From: Streptomyces cinerochromogenes
GTDB taxonomy: Bacteria; Actinomycetota; Actinomycetes; Streptomycetales; Streptomycetaceae
DNA: 64,000 nt
Assembly: GCF_014648635.1 (NCBI RefSeq)
Contig: NZ_BMRM01000008.1
Span: 1 to 64,000, forward strand
Direction of reading: 5' to 3'
Part shown: piece by piece, positions 61,201 through 64,000 of the stretch
How positions within the stretch are numbered: the first letter of the stretch is position 1
Layout: the number at the start of each line of letters is the position of its first letter
Notes under the pieces: model-generated
What the model was told of the DNA's origin: nothing
Seen by the model: the letters and a program-made list of their open reading frames with translations, nothing else
The model's database searches: none
Position numbers and translations under genes: made by a program

Positions 61201-64000
61201 CGGTGAGGTCCGTGTCGGGTACGGCCGGGGCGGCGCAGTCCTCCAGGATCAGCGGGTCGCAGTCCGCGGGCAGGGCGGAGGCGGTCTCCCGGGTGGCGAT
61301 CACGAGAGCGGGCCGGGCGTCGGCGAGCATGAGACGGACACGCTCGGCGGGATAGGCGGGGTCGACGGGGAGATAGCCCGCACCGGAGGTGAGCACCGCC
61401 CACAGCACCGGCACCAGGTCGGCGGTACGCGGCAGGCACAGCGCGACGAGGGTCTCCGGGCCCGCCCCGCGCGCGAGGAGCAGCCGGGCCAGCCGGTTGG
61501 CGCGCCGGGCGACCTCGGCGTAGTCCAGGCGGACCGGACCGCAGATCACGGCGGTTCGGTCGGGGGTGCGGGCCGCCTGGGCGTGGAACAGGCCGGGCAG
61601 CGTTGCGCCGCGGGTGTCCCGGGCCCGGCGGGCGGGCGGGTTCCAGGTGTCCACCAGGGTGCGCTGCTCCTCGGCGGAGAGCATGGGCAGCTCGGCCAGC
61701 CTGCGCCCCGGGCCGTCCGCCATGCCCTCCAGCAGGCGGTGCAGATGGGCGGCCATGCGGGCCACGGTGGGGGCGTCGAACAGGTCGGTGTTGAACTCGG
61801 CGGTCAGCACGCAGCCGCCGTCCGTGTCCGGGGTGAACTCCAGCACCAGGTCGAAGCGGGCGGCCGGGCGGGGCAGCGGGTGCTCGGTGAAGCGCACCCC
61901 GCCGGAGAGCGGCGGCTCGGGGAGCGCGGTCTGCTGCACGACGAGCGCCTGCACCAGCGGGGTGCGGCTCGGGTCGCGGGGCGGGGCGAGCTCCTCCACG
62001 ACCCGGTCGAACGGCACCCCGTCGTGGGCGAAGGCGTCCAGCACCGTCGTCCGCATGCTCTCCACGAACCGGTCCACGGTCGCCCGCTCGTCCACCTCGC
62101 CGCGCAGCACCACCGTGTTGGCGAAGAACCCCGGCACGTCCTCCAGGTCCCGCCGGCCGCGGCCGGTGGTGACGGTGCCGAACGCGACGTCCCGCTGGCC
62201 GGAGTACCGGGAGAACAGCAGCGCGCAGGCGCCCGCGAACAGGGTGAACACGGTGGTGCCGCGCCCGGCGGCGAGCTGCCGCAGCCGGCTCACCAACTCC
62301 GCGGGGAGCAGGTGCCGGTGGGCGGCTCCGGCGGTGGTGCGGACGGCGGGACGGGGCCGGTCGGTGGGCAGCTCGAGCTGCTGGAGGTCCGCCAGGTGCC
62401 GTTTCCAGTAGGCCAGATCGGCGCGGTCGGCGTCACCGCCCCGCTGCCGCCGCTCCCACACCGCGAAGTCGGGGTACTGCACGAGGAGTTGGGGCAGGCC
62501 GTCGGGCTCGCCGGTGGTCTCCGCGTGGTGGAGGGCGGCGAGTTCCCGGGTGAGGACGCCCACGGACCAGCCGTCGGTGACGATGTGGTGCTGGGCGAGG
62601 AGCAGCAGGTGGTCCTCTTCGGCGAGCCGGACGAGCAGGGCCCGGCTCAGCGGGCCGGCCGCCAGGTCGAAGGGGCGGCTCAGCTCCTCGGTGAGCAGCG
62701 CCTCGGCGGTTTCGGTGCGGCGCGCCTCGGGTACGTCGGTGAGGTCGGCGGTCCGCAGCGGCAGGTCCGGTTCCGGGGCGACACGCTGGACGCCCTGGCC
62801 GTCGGCGGTGGCGAAGGTGGTGCGCAGGGAGGCGTGGCGGGCCGCGAGGCGGTGCAGGGCGCGGCGCAGCGCGTCCGCGTCCAGGGGGCCGCGCAGCCGC
62901 AGGGACAGGCCGGTGTTGTACTCGGTGCCGCCCGGGTTCAGCTCGTCGAGGTACCACAGCCGCCGCTGCGCGCTGGACAACGGCAGGGTGCCGTCCGCGG
63001 GTGCCGGGGGTATCGGCTCCGGCGGTACGGCGGCCGACGGGTCGCCCAGCAGCGGGGTCAGGCCGGCGACCGTCCGCGCGGTGAACACGTCCCGCACCGT
63101 CAGCCGCACGCCCAGCTCGTCCCGGATCCGGGCCAGGACACGGGCGGCGAGAATCGATTCACCGCCCAGCTCGAAGAAGTCGTCCGTCACCCCGACCGCG
63201 TCGACACCGAGGGTCTCGGCCCAGATCTCCGCGAGCGCCCGCTCCTCGTCCGACCTGGGAGCCACCTGCCCGCCCGGGACGGCCCGCTCGGGCACCGGCA
63301 GCGCCCTCCGGTCGATCTTGTTCTGCGGGGTGAGCGGCATCCGCTCCAGCACCACGATGGCCGACGGCACCATGTGAGCGGGAAGCAGAGCGGCCAGCGC
63401 GGCACGGAGGGCCGCGGGGTCCAGGGGGCTTGGGGAGGGGGCGGGGGTGACTGCGGGGGCCGGGCCGGTGACGGGGGGAGCCGACGGGGTGACGTAGGCG
63501 ACGAGGCGCTGGTGGCCGGGCTCGTCCTCGCGGACCACGACCACCGCCTCGCCCACGCTCCCGGCGCCGGCGCGGCGCAGGGCGGCCTCGATCTCCCCCG
63601 GCTCGACACGGAAGCCGCGGATCTTCACCTGCCGGTCCAGCCGGCCCAGGAACTCCAGTTCCCCGTCGGCCGTCCAGCGCGCCCGGTCCCCGGTGCGGTA
63701 CAGCCGGGCGCCGGGCGGGCCGAAGGGATCGGCGACGAAGCGGGCGGCGGTCAGCCCCGGGCGGCCCAGATAGCCGCGGGCCACCGCGTCGCCGCCGACG
63801 AACAGCTCACCGTCCGCCCCGGGCGCGACCGGACGCAGCGCGGCGTCGAGGACGTACACCCGGGTGTGCGGCAGGGCACCGCCGATCGTCGGGGTACCCC
63901 GGCCGGCGGTGAGCGGTCCGGTCCAGGTCGAGACGATGGTGGCCTCGGTCGGGCCGTAGGAGTTGATCATGCGGCGGCCGGGTGCCCAGCGGTCGACCAG
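46208..64000 (-). CDS. Non-ribosomal peptide synthetase A, partial (N-terminus outside window)
   Basis: About 5930 residues are visible, beginning inside an adenylation domain (core motif YGPTEAT within the first 20 residues). Order is A(partial)-T, C-A-T-E, C-A-T-E, C-A-T-E, C-A-T, then a short acidic tail that looks like a C-terminal docking segment. Condensation subtypes are LCL, DCL, DCL and DCL, consistent with the epimerases before them. All catalytic motifs looked for (HHxxxDG, LGGDS/LGGES, EGHGRE, TSGSTGxPKG) are present. It precedes NRPS B in the same operon and passes its chain to it. More modules may lie upstream of the window edge. Confidence 0.97.
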   Translation of the reverse strand: MVDRWAPGRRMINSYGPTEATIVSTWTGPLTAGRGTPTIGGALPHTRVYVLDAALRPVAPGADGELFVGGDAVARGYLGRPGLTAARFVADPFGPPGARLYRTGDRARWTADGELEFLGRLDRQVKIRGFRVEPGEIEAALRRAGAGSVGEAVVVVREDEPGHQRLVAYVTPSAPPVTGPAPAVTPAPSPSPLDPAALRAALAALLPAHMVPSAIVVLERMPLTPQNKIDRRALPVPERAVPGGQVAPRSDEERALAEIWAETLGVDAVGVTDDFFELGGESILAARVLARIRDELGVRLTVRDVFTARTVAGLTPLLGDPSAAVPPEPIPPAPADGTLPLSSAQRRLWYLDELNPGGTEYNTGLSLRLRGPLDADALRRALHRLAARHASLRTTFATADGQGVQRVAPEPDLPLRTADLTDVPEARRTETAEALLTEELSRPFDLAAGPLSRALLVRLAEEDHLLLLAQHHIVTDGWSVGVLTRELAALHHAETTGEPDGLPQLLVQYPDFAVWERRQRGGDADRADLAYWKRHLADLQQLELPTDRPRPAVRTTAGAAHRHLLPAELVSRLRQLAAGRGTTVFTLFAGACALLFSRYSGQRDVAFGTVTTGRGRRDLEDVPGFFANTVVLRGEVDERATVDRFVESMRTTVLDAFAHDGVPFDRVVEELAPPRDPSRTPLVQALVVQQTALPEPPLSGGVRFTEHPLPRPAARFDLVLEFTPDTDGGCVLTAEFNTDLFDAPTVARMAAHLHRLLEGMADGPGRRLAELPMLSAEEQRTLVDTWNPPARRARDTRGATLPGLFHAQAARTPDRTAVICGPVRLDYAEVARRANRLARLLLARGAGPETLVALCLPRTADLVPVLWAVLTSGAGYLPVDPAYPAERVRLMLADARPALVIATRETASALPADCDPLILEDCAAPAVPDTDLTDTDLTDADRPRPLLPDHPAYVIYTSGSTGRPKGVVVTHRSVVALAAWTEERFAAAGLDHVIASTSLNFDVSVFELLCPLTAGGTVEVVADLPALADGTGPRRAGLLSGVPSVVSRLIAGGTAPVAADTVVLAGEALPAQTLHDLRAALPGCRIANIYGPTEATVYATGWFAGDRLPDQAPPIGGPVAHTRAYVLDRSLRAQPPGVTGELYLGGGGLARGYLNRPGLTAARFVADPFGAPGERMYRTGDLVRRRADGALEYVGRIDQQVKVRGFRIELGEVEEALRGCAGVAEAAATATTDGDGHRRLAGYVVPAAGQRVEPEAVRRELGRTLPDYMVPSTVLVLDSLPLSPNGKLDRGRLPDPGPAVRAVRHVAPRTPTERTLAAIWAEVLRAERVGVDDNFFELGGDSILSIQVVARARQEGLPLTSRDVYRHQTVAALARCADAAQGPRQAAPAPEAATGTAPLTPIQRWFFDALAERAGHYAQALSVQVPDDLDAAALEDALNDLVAQHDALRSRFVPDGAAPGVRWHIDDRAPRLRLARHTGPDTDTPHFGPFDLAHGPLLRAVLHDRGAGRPPVLHLAVHHLVVDGVSWRVLLEDLDRAYRARRAGEDGTAALPAKSSPLRAWTRRLNAHAADGGFDDEREYWARAVPETEPAVPAAGPDTYGGQRAVTVRLGAEDTAALLRTLPDTYRTQANDVLLGALGRALCAGTGRDRVVVDVEGHGREELFPELDLSRTVGWFTTRHPVALAVPEDAGWDAVLKRVKEQLRAVPRHGLGHDALRHLAGPQAGPRTPAAQISFNYLGRMGFSEDPDGLYRGTVRPLELDADPAAARPHALEVVGRLDGDCLEFTWFSSDRLHREGTVADLAGRFADALADLARYAARPGAAGRTPSDFPLARLDQAAVDRITGADPAAVADVYPLTPTQAGMLFHGLSQDDRGVYFQQLTFVLDGVPDPRALAAAWQHVTDRTEVLRGRAVWQDVSEPLLVVQRHAAVPVTHLDWRDLTDEERRARLDDVLARDRTDGIDLGRAPLQRLFLARVSDTAVRVVWSFHHLLLDGWSLFQVLSDVFAHHAGTAPDALPDRPPYRDYVAWLRQRDPAAAERHWRQRLSGLAEATPLPYDREPREAHRAESTHAVRTTLPADASRALQELARTSGLTLNTLVQGAWALLLARQAGRDEVVFGTTVSGRPPELPGADAMTGLFITTLPTRVTVPGDGTLTDWLRALQHDQSEDRRFGHLPLTRLRALTGLPERVGLFDSIVVFENYPVDDDLAAAHGLALSGLEGVETTNYPLSLTAYPGTELALRLGYDPELFDAGTVERLAEYLTVLLTHLPAGSGRPPARLPLLAPERREQVLHTWNDTATRLPDTTVAGLFAAQVRRTPGAVALEAGDTRLTYRELDARAEALAARLAGLGVRPERPVGVLMDRSVDLVVTQLALVRTGGVYVPLDGRAPVERLRGTLAEAGAGLLLTDAGWEETARELLPGDGVLRADGTTGAAQAPAPAHAGGAAQSVQPVQPVRPDNVQYLMFTSGSTGTPKGVAVRQRDVVALALDRAFAGHDRVLVHSPHAFDAATYEVWVPLLRGGTAVLAPPADLDAAQVRHAITEQGVSCLWLTAGLFRLLAQEDPGCLRGAREVWTGGEAVPGAVVRRVLDACPGLTVVDGYGPTETTTFATRRVFRSGDPLPAVLPIGRPLDNTRVYVLDAALQPQPPGIPGELYIAGAGLARGYAGRPGATAARYVADPFGPPGTRMYRTGDIVRWSADGELEFVGRADDQIKIRGFRVEPAEIEARLTAHPGIAEAVVSLYEDAGRKRLAAHLVPAGGTAVPSAGELRAHLAAGLPDYMLPAAFVTVPELPLTANGKVDRRRLPAPDWSAGGERAHRPPRTGAERVLAGIWAELLGVERVGVDDNFFMLGGDSILSIQVVSRARAAGLTLTPRDLFRHPTVAELAAAGGDAAPAVAGTEPVSGTADLTPIQHWFLDPRPAQAGFFNQSVVIETAGPVDQDALRRALTALWTHHDALRARFVLDDAEDGWRQDITDADGPAPELLQVHAPGDEERVTAKAHSRLRLDTGPLITARLFTADGTRPARLLLLAHHLVVDGVSWRILLEDLETAYRQAASGQPVRLPGRTTSVREWARRLRDHDRFTAQLAHWERAARACADPLPVDRDGGNTAADVREVTVRLDRDRTDRLLRRVPGVYRTRVDDVLLTALGRVLADWTGRDTVAVGLEGHGREDQLFEDVDLSRTVGWFTSLFPVALTVPAGDWGTALKSVKEQLRAVPDRGLGYGVLRHLAREATLTRAPAPGITFNYLGRFDWSADGGALLGAVPGGLDGAEAPGTERPHLLDVVARVEDDRLEISWYYSAGRHREDTVTALAEGMLRALDDIVAHCARPGAGGRTPSDFPLARLDQAAVDRIAGDGRDVADVYPLTPMQAGMLFHSLLDPAARTYVNQVQLVLSGVTDPHALAEAWQHTADANPVLRTGLVWQETPEPLQVVRHRATVPVTHLDWSGGQWHDLDRLLAEDREAGIDLGAAPLMRLTLIRLGPDRVRLLWTFHHVLLDGWSAAQLFDEVCERYAALTSGRRPRVTERRPFADYLRWLAGRDTGRAEAYWRATLAGFQAPTELPRDRRPAEAHRASSSGSVRMTLGPDVSARLRETAQRAGLTLNTVLQGAWALLLSRYGGGEDVVFGTTVSGRPAELPGVTSMVGLFINTLPTRARVDGDRPLLDWLRELQSAQSEARRHDFVSLAQVQSWSEVPGGSGLFDSIVVFENYPFDEGALARHGLAMEQERDVEPTNYPLSVVVAPGDTLAVNLDHDPAVFDTATVEALGESLRTLLTGMAADPDRRLADLPLLEPAAGRALVDRFGGRPAAAPYGTLPEAFRRQAERTPDAPAVRHGGTTLTYRELDARSSRLARRLIAAGAGPERFVALCLPRTADLVVALLAVLKSGAGYLPVDPQYPAERVAFLFEDVRPDAVVTATETAGRLPEGPFTRILLDQGQEQDQGPDTDAGVPDTPVGDGERRAPLLPGHPAYVIHTSGSTGRPKGVVVSHASVLALTDWAAAEFTGRGLAHVIASTSLNFDVSVFEIFSPLLSGGCVEIVRDLLALAERPGPWRAGLLSAVPSALDRLLAEDAVRITADTVVLAGEGLPARTVRRVRDAVPGSEVRNIYGPTEATVYATAFTCDPADPDRDPPIGRPLGGARAYVLDTRMRPVPAGAPGELFLGGTGVARGYLGRPGLTATRFLPDPFGPPGSRMYRTGDLVRWTSDGDLVYLCRGDDQVKVRGFRIELGEVEAALTRHPGVAAAAARVVEQDGHRRLVGYAVPHSAALPDPAELRAFLSRSLPDHLVPALVVPLERLPLGATGKLDRRALPVPEPSAAGGAESGRPPRTEAERTLADIWCEVLGVPEVGADDNYFTLGGDSVLGIRIVSAARRAGLALTPRHLFTHQTLAELAAAAERLPDPAVPAVEADQGPVTGDAPLTPVQHWLLDTLTGDPAHFSQTVAFDLATDPDEGLLRAALAAVLEHHDALRLRFERAGDGRWRQYGTAPGDATPHLEVRHRADPDQVARDLGAGFDLAAGPLLRAALCRPDDGGRPVLLLSAHHLVVDAVSWRMLLDDLDTAYRALRDGERPALGAKSTSFRDWARRLAAHTEAGGFDAELAHWQGLDTDTALPADHPGGTNTVADEDSVTAGLDAEETRRLLQEVPEAYRTRVGDVLLTALGRVLARWTGRDRVAVTLEGHGRENPFADVDLARTAGWFTAVHPVALDVPRDAGTGTVLKAVKENLRAVPHGGLGYGALRFLHPTAGRGLPALPPVCFNYLGRPDGNPAPGGLLHAPHGGLTGGMDHAADRPFLLDVLGRVTEEGLEFTWSYSRSVHRRETVARLAAELTGELRAIVRHCAEPGAGGRTPSDFPLAPLDQAAVDRLVGDGTGVTDVYPLTPTQTGMVMHGLDEAGHGLYVEQITFVADGARDLATLAAAWQHVVDRTPVLRTSVALHGVPVPLQVVHRGATLPVTEHDWSGLPEDRREAELEHLLADERDRGVALDRAPLLRLALVRLGPDAVRVVWTFHHVLLDGWSVFHVLSDVTAAHAALARGERPRLPERRPFADYAAWLAARDTGPAEQHWREVLAGLATPTPLPYDRRPAPGATARSGTWLSERLDAERSRRLTEFARRHRLTLNTLVQGAWALLLARWSGEREVCFGATVSGRPADLPGADTITGLFITTLPARTAVDGDARCTEWLRAVQEARAEDRRHDHLPLNALHRFTRLPSGTPLFDSLVVFENYPVGDTTAGAHGLALRDLDAREATNYPLTVVVSPGDRLTVELGYDPRYFDAATASSLAGQLLHTLDALAASDGTARLDDVDVLPPAQRDRLLHGPARPARGPVPAATLPALVEAAVDRWPAAPALEAPGTLLTFAETETLANRLAHRLIARGAGPGDLVALLLPRSADMVLAQLAVAKAGAAFLPVDPAYPEERIALMLRDAAPALTLDAKEVADLLAAPPDEAPGHRPGDADRTRPLDLDDPAYVIYTSGSTGTPKGVVVTHRGLAAFSAAEAAHYQVAPADRVLAFATPSFDASVLELCASLPHGARLVVPRPGPLLGAELADTLRAGRITHTLLPPAALATVPADAPGTLPDLKTLIVGADACGAELVARWAPHHRMVNSYGPTEATVVATWSAPLTADGTAPPIGRPLPATGAYVLDARLRPVPDGVAGELWLSGAALARGYLGRPGLTAARFRADPFGPPGTRMYRTGDLVRRDSAGELHYLGRTDHQLKLRGHRIEAGEVEATLARHPGVLDAVVTVREDEPGQPRLVAHLLTAPGAEPPTTAELRELAARSLPGPMVPSAYMVLDRFPVTENGKTDRAALPAPEPAEEQPGAGYVAPRTPTEEALAAIWEETLRTAVGAEDDYFLLGGDSMRALLIASRANDAFGVTLTPRDVLVSRTVAALADVVEEQVLSELEDAAYGDDSEDAAAGGHDHER
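46211..49389 (-). other. NRPS A module 5: C(DCL)-A-T plus docking tail
   Basis: C begins YPLTPTQTGMVMH (DCL) with HHVLLDGW near 48950. The A code is D-A-L-L-I-G-S-V-V, a hydrophobic-type pocket that I cannot assign; it is identical to module 10. T has LGGDSMRALLIA (~46400). There is no epimerase, so L is predicted. The last ~25 residues are strongly acidic and likely dock to the basic N-terminus of NRPS B. Confidence 0.85.
49390..53929 (-). other. NRPS A module 4: C(DCL)-A-T-E
   Basis: C begins YPLTPMQAGMLFH (DCL) with HHVLLDGW near 53500. The A code is D-V-F-S-V-A-I-V-Y, identical to module 2, and the surrounding STSLNFDVSVFE is shared, so both modules should load the same amino acid. T has LGGDSVLGIRIV (~50920). 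E has HHLVVDAVSW (Ala in place of Gly) and LEGHGREN; the residue should be D. Confidence 0.85.
53930..58454 (-). other. NRPS A module 3: C(DCL)-A-T-E, Val-like
   Basis: C begins YPLTPTQAGMLFH, the DCL form, with HHLLLDGW near 58020. The A code is D-A-Y-W-W-G-G-T-F, close to the Val code DAFWIGGTF. A 9-bp tandem repeat (Val-Gln-Pro three times, last unit altered) sits in the loop before TSGSTG. T has LGGDSILSIQVV (~55440). E has HHLVVDGVSW and LEGHGRED, so a D residue is predicted. Confidence 0.85.
56632..56658. repeat. In-frame 9-bp tandem repeat in an NRPS adenylation domain
   Basis: GGACGGGCT occurs twice and GGACGGACT once, head to tail, coding Val-Gln-Pro units in the loop before TSGSTG of module 3. 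The loop is solvent-exposed in known structures, so copy changes would be tolerated. Confidence 0.75.
58455..63000 (-). other. NRPS A module 2: C(LCL)-A-T-E
   Basis: C begins LSSAQRRLWYL (~62980) with HHIVTDGW near 62570. The A-domain code read by eye against GrsA is D-V-F-S-V-A-I-V-Y, which I cannot assign firmly; position 301 is Ala and the pattern slightly resembles Ala-type codes. T has LGGDSILSIQVV (~59980), the form used before epimerases. E has HHLVVDGVSW and VEGHGREE, so the residue should be D. Module 4 has the same code. Confidence 0.85.
61186..61215. repeat. In-frame 15-bp tandem duplication in an NRPS adenylation domain
   Basis: CGGTGAGGTCGGTGT and CGGTGAGGTCCGTGT stand head to tail and code a repeated Asp/Thr/Leu unit (DTDLT) in the loop before TSGSTG of module 2. 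Confidence 0.75.
63045..64000 (-). other. NRPS A module 1 (visible part): A-T, no epimerase
   Basis: Only the C-terminal half of the adenylation domain is in the window. The visible specificity positions 322, 330 and 331 (GrsA numbering) are S, I and V, like modules 5 and 10 (S, V, V), so a similar hydrophobic substrate is possible. The carrier domain has LGGES and the RDVFTARTV helix typical of carriers that meet an LCL condensation domain. The residue should be L. Confidence 0.85.

Overview
This window is chromosomal DNA from a Streptomyces-type actinomycete. GC content is very high throughout. GTG starts, purine-rich Shine-Dalgarno sites, a leucine TTA codon in one gene, a DUF6479 protein and a SpoIIE/HATPase phosphatase of Streptomyces type all fit. 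No insertion sequence, CRISPR array, tRNA or rRNA was seen.

The left part (1 to about 23.5 kb) is ordinary chromosome. It holds the 3' end of a cytochrome c oxidase subunit I gene (ctaD) with an overlapping small membrane-protein gene, a GNAT acetyltransferase, and a divergent pair (helical-repeat protein and CGNR-type zinc-finger protein) whose start codons share one CATG. A zinc alcohol dehydrogenase and a TetR regulator follow, then a secreted YVTN-type beta-propeller protein with a TTA codon, a secreted GH5 glycosidase, an Otr(A)/Tet(M)-like ribosomal protection GTPase and an XdhC-like protein. Next come a phosphotransferase remnant and a five-gene minus-strand operon (FAD/Fe-S oxidoreductase, enolase-superfamily dehydratase, SDR, metallophosphoesterase, GNAT). 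A divergent MarR gene faces that operon across three 14-bp repeats. An isochorismatase-fold protein, three small conserved proteins and the multidomain SpoIIE-type phosphatase complete this part.

The right part (about 23.7 to 64 kb, all minus strand) is the downstream end of a very large non-ribosomal peptide synthetase (NRPS) cluster. Transcription runs right to left: NRPS A (5' end outside the window; A-T, three C-A-T-E modules, C-A-T), NRPS B (modules C-A-T-E, C-A-T, C-A-T-E, C-A-T, C-A-T-E), an MbtH-like protein, a GNAT acetyltransferase and an MFS exporter. Nine complete modules and one partial module are visible. Every condensation domain has the subtype (LCL or DCL) expected from the presence or absence of an epimerase in the preceding module, so the line looks intact and collinear. 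The read-out for visible positions 1-10 is L, D, D, D, L, D, L-Thr, D, L, D. Positions 6 and 8 look basic, 3 and 9 Val-like, and 5 and 10 share one hydrophobic-type code.

The most striking point is that the last module ends in an epimerization domain with no thioesterase or reductase after it, and no release enzyme is encoded downstream. This is the layout of assembly lines offloaded in trans by a penicillin-binding-protein-type thioesterase (SurE family) acting on a D-configured C-terminus. Such a gene, if present, must lie to the right of this window. I do not recognise the product; the combination of codes and stereochemistry may be new.
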